Assembly (NCBI RefSeq): GCF_004791165.1
Contig: NZ_SRUZ01000008.1
Location: 1-63,297 of the forward strand
Origin: Mesorhizobium sp. M8A.F.Ca.ET.218.01.1.1
Lineage (GTDB): Bacteria; Pseudomonadota; Alphaproteobacteria; Rhizobiales; Rhizobiaceae
Direction: 5' to 3'
Length of the DNA: 63,297 nt
Shown in pieces: positions 25,916 through 34,686 of the stretch. The first letter of the stretch is position 1. Each line of letters starts with the position of its first letter. A model generated the notes under the pieces. That model saw only the letters and a list, made by a program, of their open reading frames with translations. It made no database searches and was not told the DNA's origin. Position numbers and translations under genes: made by a program.

Positions 25916-27024
25916 GCGTCCTTGTCGACATCAGCCACCGGCTTGGCGATTTCGCCATCGATGCCCGCTTCGAGAGCGCCGGGCGGCTGACGGCGCTGTT
26001 CGGGCCGTCGGGCTCCGGCAAGACGACGCTGATCAACATGATCGCCGGGCTGATCCGGCCGGACAAGGGGCGCATCGAGATCGACGGCCGCGTTCTGGTC
26101 GACACCGGTGCCGGCATTTTCGTGCCAAGGCACAAGCGCCGTATCGGCATGGTGTTCCAGGATGCGCGCCTGTTTCCGCATATGAGCGTGATCAGCAATC
26201 TGCGCTACGGCCGTTGGTTCACGCCGGCGGCGGAACGCTACGCGGATATGGACAGTGTCGTCGAACTGCTCGGCATCAGCCCGTTGCTCGGGCGGCGACC
26301 GGCAAAGCTCTCGGGCGGCGAGAAACAGCGCGTGGCGATCGGCCGGGCGCTGCTTGCCAGCCCGAAGCTGCTGCTCATGGACGAGCCGCTGGCCTCGCTC
26401 GACGAAGCGCGCAAGGCCGAGATCCTGCCCTATATCGAACGGCTGCGCGACGAAACGAAGATCCCGATCGTCTATGTCAGCCATTCGGTCGCCGAGGTGG
26501 CGCGGCTGGCCAGCGACGTGGTGATGCTGGCGCAGGGCAAGGTCACCGCCAGCGGCCCGACCGAGGCCGTCATGCAAAGGCTTGACCTGTTGCCGGCCGA
26601 AGAGCGCGGCGAGGGTGGCGCCGTGCTGGACACGAAGGTACTGCGTCACGACGAGACTTTCGGGATGACAGTGCTCGGCTCGGCCGCCGGCGAGATCCGC
26701 GTGCCGCGCCTTGAAATGAAGCCTGGGGCTTCCGTGCGTATCCGCATTCGCGCTCGCGACGTGATGGTCGCCACGGAGAAACCGACGGGCCTCAGCGCGC
26801 TCAACATCCTGCCCGGCACGATTGTCGCGATCAGCCCGGGCGAGGGGCCGACGGTCGAAGTCGGCATCGACTGCAATGGCGCAACGGTGCTCGCCCGCAT
26901 CACCGAACAGTCGCGGCAGGCACTGAAGCTGCGTCCCGGCGGCAAGGTTCTCGCGGTGGTCAAGACGGTGAGCTTCGACCGGGCGAACACCGGCGCCGGC
27001 TTGCCGCTCGAAGCCGACGGCTGA
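25912..27024 (+). CDS. modC: Molybdate ABC transporter ATP-binding protein
   Basis: The 370-residue protein has Walker A FGPSGSGKTTL, signature LSGGEKQRVAIGRALL, Walker B LLLMDEPLASLD and a switch His in VYVSHSV, then a C-terminal TOBE/Mop domain (about residues 300-360; LSALNILPGTIVAI). The C-terminal domain binds molybdate in known ModC and may give feedback inhibition. It overlaps modB by four bases. Confidence 0.97.
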   Translation: MSVLVDISHRLGDFAIDARFESAGRLTALFGPSGSGKTTLINMIAGLIRPDKGRIEIDGRVLVDTGAGIFVPRHKRRIGMVFQDARLFPHMSVISNLRYGRWFTPAAERYADMDSVVELLGISPLLGRRPAKLSGGEKQRVAIGRALLASPKLLLMDEPLASLDEARKAEILPYIERLRDETKIPIVYVSHSVAEVARLASDVVMLAQGKVTASGPTEAVMQRLDLLPAEERGEGGAVLDTKVLRHDETFGMTVLGSAAGEIRVPRLEMKPGASVRIRIRARDVMVATEKPTGLSALNILPGTIVAISPGEGPTVEVGIDCNGATVLARITEQSRQALKLRPGGKVLAVVKTVSFDRANTGAGLPLEADG

Positions 27025-27039
27025 CAGGGGTGGTGATCG

Positions 27040-27062
27040 CCGATATATTGTTTTGGAATAAC
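27040..27062. promoter_or_regulatory. Second Mo-box-like site, before the ModE-like gene
   Basis: The site begins CCGATATAT, contains TTGGA and ends ATAAC. It matches the minus-strand reading of the site at 24318-24341 at both ends, with one base less in the middle. It lies 36 bases before the regulator gene, suggesting autoregulation. Confidence 0.6.
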
Positions 27063-27098
27063 GGTCGCTGAAGCTGAAGCGATCGTGGAGGAGCAAAA

Positions 27099-27440
27099 AT
27101 GCCGTCGCTGAGCTTGCGGATAAATCTCGATCCGGATGGACGGATCGGTCCTGGCAAGATCGAGCTTCTGGAGCACATCGCCACGTTCGGATCGATCTCG
27201 GCCGCCGCGCGCGGCATGGAGATGTCCTACAAGCACGCCTGGGATCTGGTCGAGGACATGAACCGGGTGTTCGGCAAGCCGCTGGTCTCGGCGCAGACCG
27301 GGGGCCGCAAGGGCGGCGGCGCGCAGCTGACGACGGTCGGCCTGGCGGTGGTCAGCCGCTTTCGCGCCATCGAGCGCGCGGCGTCCGCCGCAGCGGCGAC
27401 GCATATGGATGCGCTGCAGGCGGAGATCGAAGCGGGGTAG
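27099..27440 (+). CDS. ModE-like molybdate-responsive winged-helix regulator
   Basis: The 113-residue protein is the DNA-binding half of ModE: GKIELLEHIATFGSISAAAR, GMEMSYKHAWDLVEDMN and the wing region GGRKGGGAQLT. It lacks the two C-terminal Mop domains of E. coli ModE. Rhizobial ModE-like proteins are often of this short form, so molybdate sensing may rely on the separate Mop protein at 24007; that is inference. GTGGAGGAGCAAAA precedes the ATG. It follows modABC in the same direction with its own Mo-box-like site. Confidence 0.88.
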   Translation: MPSLSLRINLDPDGRIGPGKIELLEHIATFGSISAAARGMEMSYKHAWDLVEDMNRVFGKPLVSAQTGGRKGGGAQLTTVGLAVVSRFRAIERAASAAAATHMDALQAEIEAG

Positions 27441-27483
27441 GGGGATAGTCAGTAGTCAGTAGGGATTAGGACAGCTTCACTAC

Positions 27484-28248
27484 TCACCACTCCTGCTTCC
27501 GCAGCAAATACGTGTCCATGATCCAGCCCTTTTCCCTACGCGCTTCGTCGCGGCGCTTTTCGATCTCCGCGCCGACATCACCGAGGCGGCCGGAGATGAT
27601 GATCTCGTCCGGTGTGCCGAGATAGGCGCCCCATTGGATGAAAAGATCCTGGTCGGCCAGCGTGTTGAAGGCGCATTTGCCGTCGAGCATGACGACGGCG
27701 CTGCCGGCATTGTCCGGCATGCCTTCCTCGGTCAGGCGGCGGCCGGTGGTGATCAGCACGGGATCGCCGATGCGGTTCAGCGCCGTTTTGTGACTGGCGG
27801 CCAGCGCCTGGATGGCTGTTATGCCGGGGATGACTTCCAGTTCGAAGGCGACATTGCCCCTCAGGCGCACGCGCTCGAGGATGCGCAATGCGCTGTCGTA
27901 GAGCGAGGGATCACCCCAGATCAGGAAGGCGCCGCAGCCATCCCCGGCGATCTCGTCGCGGATCAGTCCCTCGTAGATGACGGCGATCGCCTCATGCCAG
28001 TCGTCGACGGTCGAGCGATAGGAAGACGTTGGTTCGGCGCGCACCGGCACGTCGAACTCGACCCGGCGTGAGGTCGGGTTGGTGACGAAGCGGTCGCAGA
28101 TGCCGCGCCGCAGGTCGGCGAGCTCTGTCTTGTCGGCGCCCTTGTCGGGAATAAACAGGACGTCCGCCCGGTTCAGGCCCGATATGGCCTGAACCGTCAT
28201 GTGGTCGGGATTGCCGGCGCCGATGCCGATGACGAGAAGCTTGCGCAT
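27484..28248 (-). CDS. cobF: Precorrin-6A synthase (deacetylating)
   Basis: The 254-residue SAM-dependent methyltransferase starts MRKLLVIGIGAGNPDHMTVQ, the CobF N-terminus of the tetrapyrrole methylase fold. It also shows LFIPDKGADKTEL, FLIWGDPSLYDSAL and VIPGITAIQALAA. It methylates C1 of precorrin-5 in aerobic cobalamin synthesis. The ATG at 28248 is chosen on homology; the frame running further crosses a tandem repeat. No other cob genes are present in the window, so it is isolated from its pathway. Confidence 0.93.
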   Translation of the reverse strand: MRKLLVIGIGAGNPDHMTVQAISGLNRADVLFIPDKGADKTELADLRRGICDRFVTNPTSRRVEFDVPVRAEPTSSYRSTVDDWHEAIAVIYEGLIRDEIAGDGCGAFLIWGDPSLYDSALRILERVRLRGNVAFELEVIPGITAIQALAASHKTALNRIGDPVLITTGRRLTEEGMPDNAGSAVVMLDGKCAFNTLADQDLFIQWGAYLGTPDEIIISGRLGDVGAEIEKRRDEARREKGWIMDTYLLRKQEW

Positions 28249-28280
28249 GGCGCGAACTCCTGCCCGATCGGAACCTGTTA

Positions 28281-28339
28281 GTCCAGACCGCGCGTGCGTG
28301 TCCAGACCGCATGCGTGTCCAGACCGCATGCGTGTCCAG
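28281..28339. repeat. 17-bp tandem repeat upstream of cobF
   Basis: Two exact head-to-tail copies of GTCCAGACCGCATGCGT (28300-28316, 28317-28333) are preceded by a 19-base degenerate copy (28281-28299) and followed by a partial copy GTCCAG. It lies about 30 bases upstream of the cobF start, possibly in its promoter. Confidence 0.85.
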
Positions 28340-28430
28340 CCGGTCACGCATGCCCTGGACGCGGAAGGGCTTTGAAACGCCGCATTGAAACGGCTAGGGT
28401 CATGAGGGCATTCTCGCCGAGGGGGCTTTC

Positions 28431-29447
28431 ATGCTGCGATATATCTTGACCACCGCGCTGGCCCTGTCGGCGGCGCCTGCATTGGCCAACGACTCGGTTG
28501 CCGAACTTGGCACCGGCGGCCTGATCCTGTCGCGCAGCGATGCCGTGGCGATGCAAAGCGAGGACCTCTTCATCTCGCCGCAAAAGGTGACGGTCGACTA
28601 CGTCTTCCACAACAACACCGACAAGGATGTCGAGGCGATCGTCGCCTTCCCGATGCCCGACATTTCAGGCGATCCCGAGGAGATGCCGGCGATCCCCGAA
28701 AACCAGAGTGACAATTTCCTCGGCTTCGAGGTGACGATCGACGGCGCGCCGGCAAAGCCTGAGCTCGAGCAGAAGGTGTTCGCGCTCGGCATCGACGTCG
28801 GCACGGATTTGAAAGCCCAGAACGTGCCGTTCAACCCGTTCGGCGACGCCGCCAAGGCGGCACTGGCGAAGCTTCCGCAAGCGGTGGCCGACGATTGGGT
28901 CAACCGCGGCATCATCATCGAGGACACTGTTGACGACAGTGGCGGCCAAAAACCCGGCTATGCGCCGTTCTGGCAATTGCGCTCGACCTATTGGTGGCGC
29001 TCGACCTTTCCGGCCAACAAGGACGTTCACGTCTCGCACCGCTACAAGCCTAGCGTCGGCGGCACGTCGTCGGTCAGCTTTTTCAATGAGGGCCAGTTCC
29101 AGGGCTCATACGCCGCCTACAAGACCCGCTACTGCATGGACGGCACTTTCGAGAATGCGGTGCGCAGGGCGGCGAAGGACAATCCGGACGGCTATCCCAA
29201 ATTCTACGAAAGCCGCATCGCCTATATCCTGACCACCGGCGGCAACTGGGCGGCGGGCACCATCGGCAAGTTCAAGCTGACCGTCGACAAGGGCAATCCG
29301 AAAGCCCTGGTCTCGTTCTGCGGCGACAATGTCAAAAAGGTCGGGCCGACGAGCTTCGAAATGACAGCGAAGGATTTCTATCCCGAGCATGATATCGATA
29401 TCCTCCTGCTCGAACCGTCGGACAGCAATGGCGGGGACGCAAACTGA
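28431..29447 (+). CDS. DUF4424 family exported protein
   Basis: The 338-residue protein has a clear signal peptide (MLRYILTTALALSAAPALAN, cleavage after ALA) and then NDSVAELGTGGLILSRSDAV, the start typical of DUF4424, a periplasmic family of unknown function. Its stop overlaps the start of folA (TGATG), so translation of dihydrofolate reductase may be coupled to it. The functional link to folate is not obvious. Confidence 0.88.
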   Translation: MLRYILTTALALSAAPALANDSVAELGTGGLILSRSDAVAMQSEDLFISPQKVTVDYVFHNNTDKDVEAIVAFPMPDISGDPEEMPAIPENQSDNFLGFEVTIDGAPAKPELEQKVFALGIDVGTDLKAQNVPFNPFGDAAKAALAKLPQAVADDWVNRGIIIEDTVDDSGGQKPGYAPFWQLRSTYWWRSTFPANKDVHVSHRYKPSVGGTSSVSFFNEGQFQGSYAAYKTRYCMDGTFENAVRRAAKDNPDGYPKFYESRIAYILTTGGNWAAGTIGKFKLTVDKGNPKALVSFCGDNVKKVGPTSFEMTAKDFYPEHDIDILLLEPSDSNGGDAN

Positions 29448-29965
29448 TGCATGTCACGATCTACGTCGCCATTGCCGAGAACGGTGTGATCGGGCGGGAA
29501 GGCGGGTTGCCCTGGCGGCTCTCCACCGACCTCAAGCGCTTCAAGGCAGACACGATGGGCAAGCCCATCATCATGGGCCGCAAGACCTATGAAGGCATCG
29601 GCCGCCCGCTGCCGGGCAGGCTGAACATCGTGGTCACCCGCGACAAGGCCTGGCGCGCCGAGGGCGTCGAGGTGGCGCATACGCTGGAAGCCGCGATCCA
29701 GCTGGCGACCGTGCGCGGCCGCTGCATGAGCGGCGTCGACGAGGTCTGTGTCATCGGCGGCGGCGAGATCTATGCCCAGGCGCTGCCGCTGGCCGACCGT
29801 CTGCACGTCACCCATGTTCTGGCCGCCGTCGACGGCGATGCGCATTTCCCGCCGATCGACCCCGATACATGGCACGTGGTCAGTTCGCAGGAGGTTCCAT
29901 CAGGAGAAAAGGACAGTCATGCGACGCGCTATACGGTTTACGAGCGCCGCCGCGAGATAGTTTGA
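29447..29965 (+). CDS. folA: Dihydrofolate reductase
   Basis: The 172-residue DHFR has VAIAENGVIGREGGLPWRL, the acidic substrate contact region, KRFKADTMGKPIIMGRKTYE and GGGEIYAQALPLADRLHVT. It reduces dihydrofolate produced by ThyA. It begins at a TGATG overlap with the DUF4424 gene and is followed, after about 165 bases, by hflK. Confidence 0.96.
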   Translation: MHVTIYVAIAENGVIGREGGLPWRLSTDLKRFKADTMGKPIIMGRKTYEGIGRPLPGRLNIVVTRDKAWRAEGVEVAHTLEAAIQLATVRGRCMSGVDEVCVIGGGEIYAQALPLADRLHVTHVLAAVDGDAHFPPIDPDTWHVVSSQEVPSGEKDSHATRYTVYERRREIV

Positions 29966-30131
29966 AGACAAAAGCGCGATTGTAGGACGACAAAGGGTCG
30001 CTACCGGCCCAAATCCGATGAAGTCGGCGGGCGTCGCGTTGAAAGCGCGCCCTGGCGTCCCTATAGAAGAACGACACTGGATTTGCGCCGTAACCGCGGC
30101 GCTTGAGGGAATTCCAAGCGAAAGGACATTC

Positions 30132-31247
30132 ATGCCCTGGAACGACAAAGGTGGCGGAGGCGGCGGCCCGTGGGGTGGCGGCGGTAACAACCAGGGCCCC
30201 TGGGGGCAGGGACCGAAGGGACCGAGCGGCCCGCAGGGGTCGCCTCCAGACCTCGAAGACATCATTCGCCGTGGCCAGGATCGGCTGAGGCGCGCGCTGC
30301 CCGGCGGCGGGGGCGCCAGTCCGGCCGTGTTCGGGCTGATCGCCGCGGTGCTGGTCGTTCTGTGGGCCTTCCAGGCGGTCTATACCGTGCAGCCCGACGA
30401 GGTCGCGGTCGAACTGCGCTTCGGCAAGCCGAAGGCCGAGCTTTCCCAGCCAGGCCTGCACTTCCACTGGTGGCCGCTCGAGACCGTCGAGACGGCCAAG
30501 ATTTCAGAGCAGCTCGTCGACATTGGCGGCGGCAACACCAGCGGCAACGGCCTGATGCTGTCGGGCGACCAGAACATCGTCAATGTGCAGTTTTCGGTGG
30601 CCTACCAGGTCTCCGACCCGCGCGCCTACCTGTTCGACGTCTCCGACCCCGACGGCATGCTGCGGCAGGTTGCCGAGAGCGCCATGCGCGAAGCGGTCGG
30701 CCGCCGGCCGGCGCAGGACATTTTCCGCGACGACCGCCAGGGCATTGCGGCCTCGGTGCGCGAGATCATCCAGACGACGCTGGACGGCTACAAGGCCGGT
30801 CTCAACGTCAACGCCGTCTCCATCGAGGACGCGGCGCCGCCACGCGAGGTGGCGGATGCGTTCGACGAGGTGCAGCGCGCCGAGCAGGACGAGGACAAGT
30901 TCGTCGAGCAGGCCAATCAGTATTCCAACCAGAAGCTCGGCCAAGCACGCGGCGAGGCCGCCCAGGTCCGCGAAGACGCGGCCGCCTACAAGAACCGTGT
31001 GGTGCAGGAAGCCGAAGGTGAGGCCCAGCGCTTCATCTCGGTCTACGACGAATATGTCAAAGCCCCCGATGTCACGCGCAAACGCCTTTATCTGGAAACC
31101 ATGGAGAGGGTTCTGAAGGACTCGAGCAAGGTCATCGTCGAGCAGGGCAACGGACAAGGTGTCGTGCCCTATCTGCCGCTGCCCGCATTGCAGCCGAAAC
31201 CACCGGCACCGGCCGCGCCGGCTGCGAACACGGGAGGTACCCAGTGA
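30132..31247 (+). CDS. hflK: FtsH protease modulator HflK
   Basis: The 371-residue protein has the HflK-type Gly/Pro-rich cytoplasmic N-terminus (MPWNDKGGGGGGPWGGGG), one membrane span (AVFGLIAAVLVVLWAFQAVY) and a band-7/SPFH domain (PGLHFHWWPLETVE). With HflC it forms a periplasmic-facing cage around FtsH. AAAGGA precedes the ATG at 30132. The gene ends in a TGATG overlap with hflC. Confidence 0.95.
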   Translation: MPWNDKGGGGGGPWGGGGNNQGPWGQGPKGPSGPQGSPPDLEDIIRRGQDRLRRALPGGGGASPAVFGLIAAVLVVLWAFQAVYTVQPDEVAVELRFGKPKAELSQPGLHFHWWPLETVETAKISEQLVDIGGGNTSGNGLMLSGDQNIVNVQFSVAYQVSDPRAYLFDVSDPDGMLRQVAESAMREAVGRRPAQDIFRDDRQGIAASVREIIQTTLDGYKAGLNVNAVSIEDAAPPREVADAFDEVQRAEQDEDKFVEQANQYSNQKLGQARGEAAQVREDAAAYKNRVVQEAEGEAQRFISVYDEYVKAPDVTRKRLYLETMERVLKDSSKVIVEQGNGQGVVPYLPLPALQPKPPAPAAPAANTGGTQ

Positions 31248-32212
31248 TGGCCAACCGTCTTCCCATTTTCGCCGTCGTGGCGGCGGTTATCCTTTTCCTG
31301 ATCTACTCCTCGGTCTTCGTGGTCAATGCGCGCCAGCAGGCGCTGGTGCTCCGCTTCGGCGAGATCGTCGACGTCAAGAGCGAGCCAGGGATCTACTTCA
31401 AGGCGCCGTTCTCGTTCTTCGACGCCGACACGGTGCAGCTGATCGAAAACAGGGTGCTGCGCTTCGACCTCGACAACATCCGCGTCCAGGTGTCGGGCGG
31501 CAAATTCTATGAGGTCGATGCCTTCATCGCCTACCGCATCTCGGATCCGCGTGTCTTCCGTGCGGCAGTGTCCGGTCAGATCGAACTGGCCGAGGCCCGG
31601 CTCAGGACGCGTCTCGACGCTGCCTTGCGCCGCGTCTACGGTCTGCGCGATTTCGAAGCCGCGCTCTCCGAAGAGCGTGCCGTGATGATGCGCGAAGTCC
31701 GCGATCAGCTCAGGCCCGACGCCACCTCGCTCGGCTTGCAGATCGAGGACGTCCGCATCCGCCGCACCGATCTGACGGCCGAAGTCTCCCAGCAGACCTA
31801 CGACCGCATGAAGGCGGAACGCCTGGCGGAGGCCGCGCGGCTGAGGGCACGCGGCAACGAAGCCGCACAGCGCATCACGGCACGCGCCGATCGTGAAGTG
31901 GTCGAGATCGTTGCCGAAGCACGCAAGGAGTCCGAGATCCTGCGCGGCGAGGGCGAAGCCCAGCGCAGCGCCACCTTCGCGGGAGCCTATCAGCGTGATC
32001 CGGCGTTCTTCGATTTCTACCGGTCGATGAATGCCTATGGTACCGCGCTCGACAACACCGGGACGACGATGGTGCTGTCGCCGGGCTCGGAGTTCTTCCG
32101 CTTCTTCCGCGATCCCGACGGCAAGGAAGGGCCGGCGAAACCGGCCTCGCCAGCAACCGCGCCGGCTGCGGCACCTGCCGCGCCGACGACACAACCCAGC
32201 ACCGGCCAGTAG
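31247..32212 (+). CDS. hflC: FtsH protease modulator HflC
   Basis: The 321-residue SPFH protein has an N-terminal membrane anchor (IFAVVAAVILFLIYSSVFVV), ARQQALVLRFGEIV and a helical region ending in a Pro/Ala-rich tail. An ATG at 31247 overlaps the hflK stop; a GTG at 31244 is an alternative start served by the same GGGAGG. It partners HflK in controlling FtsH. Confidence 0.95.
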   Translation: MANRLPIFAVVAAVILFLIYSSVFVVNARQQALVLRFGEIVDVKSEPGIYFKAPFSFFDADTVQLIENRVLRFDLDNIRVQVSGGKFYEVDAFIAYRISDPRVFRAAVSGQIELAEARLRTRLDAALRRVYGLRDFEAALSEERAVMMREVRDQLRPDATSLGLQIEDVRIRRTDLTAEVSQQTYDRMKAERLAEAARLRARGNEAAQRITARADREVVEIVAEARKESEILRGEGEAQRSATFAGAYQRDPAFFDFYRSMNAYGTALDNTGTTMVLSPGSEFFRFFRDPDGKEGPAKPASPATAPAAAPAAPTTQPSTGQ

Positions 32213-32218
32213 CGGCCG

Positions 32219-32407
32219 GTGCAAGATTTCTTCGCGGCGATAGGCCTGGTCCTTGTCATAGAGGGCCTGGTCTATGGCGGCTTCCCCAGCTTTGCGAGGA
32301 AGCTCGCGGGCGAAGTGCTGTCGATGCCGGAGAATGCACTGCGGATCGGCGGCCTGGTGGCGATCGCCATCGGTGTCGGCATCGTCTGGCTGGTGCGGAG
32401 CGGGTAA
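32219..32407 (+). CDS. DUF2065 family small membrane protein
   Basis: The 62-residue protein has two hydrophobic segments (FFAAIGLVLVIEGLVYGGFP and GGLVAIAIGVGIVWLVRSG) and matches DUF2065, regularly found between hflC and degP. It starts with GTG six bases after hflC. It probably lies in the inner membrane beside HflKC-FtsH; function unknown. Confidence 0.9.
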   Translation: MQDFFAAIGLVLVIEGLVYGGFPSFARKLAGEVLSMPENALRIGGLVAIAIGVGIVWLVRSG

Positions 32408-32552
32408 AGGCATCCGGTTTGCGGAATAACGCTCGATTTACGCTCCGCCGATAGCCATAGCCGCAAACGTGCCGTATTTCTTGCCATCATGGCGCGACAC
32501 GGCGTTTTCGTCGAAGCGCTTTTCTCTTTCAGAAATGCCGGGAGGCTTCTCG

Positions 32553-34070
32553 ATGACATCCAACACCCTTTTGCGCGCCGCTCGACGGACGTTGGTCGCC
32601 GGCGCCGCAGCGCTTGTCCTGGGCACCGCAGCCGTTCCGTCTTTCGTGACGCCGACATTCGCCGCCGACGGACCTGCCTCGGTTGCCGACCTGGCGGAAC
32701 GCGTGCTCGGCGCGGTGGTCAACATCTCGACCTCGCAGACGGTGAAGGGCACCGAAGGGCCAAGCGCCGTGCCGATGCCGCAGCTGCCCGAAGGCTCGCC
32801 GTTCCAGGACTTCTTCGACGACTTCTTCAAGAACCGCGGTGGCGAAAAGGATGGCGGCTCGCAGAAGGTGCAGTCGCTGGGCTCGGGCTTCGTCATCGAC
32901 GCCGAGCAAGGCATCGTCGTAACCAACAACCACGTGATCGCCGATGCCGACGACATCGAGGTCAATTTTTCCGATGGTGTGACCTTGAAGGCGACGCTGG
33001 TCGGCACCGACACCAAGACCGACGTCGCGGTGCTGAAGGTCGATCCGAAAGGCCACAAGCTGACGGCGGTGAAATTTGGCGATTCCACCAAGATGCGCGT
33101 CGGCGACTGGGTGATGGCGGTCGGCAATCCGTTCGGCCTCGGCGGTACGGTCACGGTCGGTATCGTCTCGGCGCGCAACCGCGACATCAATTCAGGCCCC
33201 TATGACGACTTCATCCAGACCGATGCGGCGATCAACCGCGGCAATTCGGGCGGACCGCTGTTCAACAGCGCCGGCGAGGTCATCGGCATGAACACCGCGA
33301 TCATTTCGCCCTCCGGCGGCTCGATCGGCATCGGCTTCTCCATTCCCTCGCAGCTCGCCTCGGGCGTCGTCGACCAGTTGCGCCAGTATGGCGAGACGCG
33401 GCGCGGCTGGCTCGGCGTGCGCATCCAGCCGGTGACGGACGACATCGCGGAAAGCCTGGGGATGGCGACCGCCAAGGGCGCGCTGGTGGCCGGCGTCATC
33501 AAGGGCGGGCCTGTCGACAACGGCACCATCCAGGCCGGCGACGTCATCATCAAGTTCGATGGCAAGGACATCCACGAAATGCGCGACCTGCCGCGCGTCG
33601 TGGCCGAAAGCCCGGTGGGCAAAGCCGTCGACGTGCTGATCGTGCGCAAGGGTGTCGAGCAGACGGTGAAGGTGACGCTCGGCCGGCTCGAGGATGGCGA
33701 GAAGCTCGCCAGCGGCGAGAATGGCAACACCGACCAGGACAAGGGCGGCGACAAGGCTCCGGCCGTCTCGACCGCCTCGGTGCTCGGCATGACCGTCGGC
33801 GAACTCAACGACGAGACGCGCAAGAAGTTCAGCATTGCCGCCGATGTCTCGGGTGTCGTCGTCACCGATGTGGCCAAGGATTCGGCCGCCGCCGAGCGCG
33901 GCATTCAGCCGGGCGAGGTGATCACCGAGATCGCGCAGGAATCGGTCGCCACGCCCAAGGATGTCATGGACCGGATCGGCGCGCTGAAGGAGCAGGGGCG
34001 CAAGAACGCGCTGCTGATGCTGGCGTCGAAGACCGGTGAGCTGAGGTTTGTCACGATCCGGATGGATTGA
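32553..34070 (+). CDS. degP: Periplasmic serine protease of the Do/DegP family
   Basis: The 505-residue protein has a signal peptide (RTLVAGAAALVLGTAAVP ... TFAAD), a trypsin-like domain with catalytic triad H127 (TNNHV), D157 (KTDVAVL) and S232 (NRGNSGGPLF), and two PDZ domains (about 300-390 and 415-500). GGGAGG seven bases before the ATG at 32553 fixes the start. It degrades or refolds misfolded envelope proteins. It follows hflKC-DUF2065 and ends before a strong terminator. Confidence 0.96.
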   Translation: MTSNTLLRAARRTLVAGAAALVLGTAAVPSFVTPTFAADGPASVADLAERVLGAVVNISTSQTVKGTEGPSAVPMPQLPEGSPFQDFFDDFFKNRGGEKDGGSQKVQSLGSGFVIDAEQGIVVTNNHVIADADDIEVNFSDGVTLKATLVGTDTKTDVAVLKVDPKGHKLTAVKFGDSTKMRVGDWVMAVGNPFGLGGTVTVGIVSARNRDINSGPYDDFIQTDAAINRGNSGGPLFNSAGEVIGMNTAIISPSGGSIGIGFSIPSQLASGVVDQLRQYGETRRGWLGVRIQPVTDDIAESLGMATAKGALVAGVIKGGPVDNGTIQAGDVIIKFDGKDIHEMRDLPRVVAESPVGKAVDVLIVRKGVEQTVKVTLGRLEDGEKLASGENGNTDQDKGGDKAPAVSTASVLGMTVGELNDETRKKFSIAADVSGVVVTDVAKDSAAAERGIQPGEVITEIAQESVATPKDVMDRIGALKEQGRKNALLMLASKTGELRFVTIRMD

Positions 34071-34104
34071 AGTCGGCAGGACTGCAAAAATCTGATTTTA
34101 ATGG

Positions 34105-34132
34105 AAAGGGCGGTTAGAGAGCCGCCCTTTTT
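34105..34132. terminator. Bidirectional terminator between degP and the GNAT gene
   Basis: AAAGGGCGG (34105-34113) pairs with CCGCCCTTT (34122-34130), followed by more T. On the minus strand the same stem is bounded by A/T too. The TAA stop of the convergent GNAT gene (34114-34116) lies inside the loop. Confidence 0.9.
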
Positions 34133-34686
34133 CTTGCCTGCCAGTCTTGGCGAGGCAACCGGTAGAGCACATGCCGCTTGAGCGCGGGATGGCTGTCCGG
34201 AATGTCGGGATGGTCGAAGTCGTTGGCCGGGTCGGCGCTCATGCCGAGGCGTTTCATCACGGCGGTCGAGCGATGATTGCCGGTTACGGCGAAGGAGACG
34301 ATCTCGTTGACGCCCAGCGTCTGGAAGCCGTAGGCGAGCCAGGCCTCCGCCGCCTCGGTGACATAGCCCTTGCCCCAGTATTCCGGCGCCAGCCGCCAGC
34401 CGATCTCGATAGTACCGGCCGGCAGGGAGGGCACATGATCGGTCTTGAGGAGCCCGACGAAGCCGATGCACTCGCCGGTGGCGGCAATCTCGGCGGCGGC
34501 AAAACCATAGCCGTCCTCGGCGATCCAGGATCGGAACTCGTCCATCTTGGCGTCGGCGGTAGCTCGGTCGCGGCGGAACGGAAAGAATTCCATGACGCGC
34601 TCGTCGGAGTTGATGCGATGGAACAGCGCGCGGTCGCGCTCCTCCCAGTTGCGCAGGATCAGGCGTTCGGTGCGGATTGGTTTCAT
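34114..34686 (-). CDS. GNAT family acetyltransferase (RimJ/RimL-like)
   Basis: The 190-residue protein begins TERLILRNWEERD and contains WRLAPEYWGKGYVTEAAEAW (acetyl-CoA pyrophosphate loop) and NHRSTAVMKRLGM, typical of the Acetyltransf_3 branch. Its start overlaps the serB stop by four bases, so it is translationally coupled to serB. Its substrate is unknown. Confidence 0.88.
   Translation of the reverse strand: MKPIRTERLILRNWEERDRALFHRINSDERVMEFFPFRRDRATADAKMDEFRSWIAEDGYGFAAAEIAATGECIGFVGLLKTDHVPSLPAGTIEIGWRLAPEYWGKGYVTEAAEAWLAYGFQTLGVNEIVSFAVTGNHRSTAVMKRLGMSADPANDFDHPDIPDSHPALKRHVLYRLPRQDWQARKRAAL

Noticed and set aside
28281..28339. CRISPR array
   Set aside because: The 17-bp units are directly adjacent with no spacers, and no cas genes are present.
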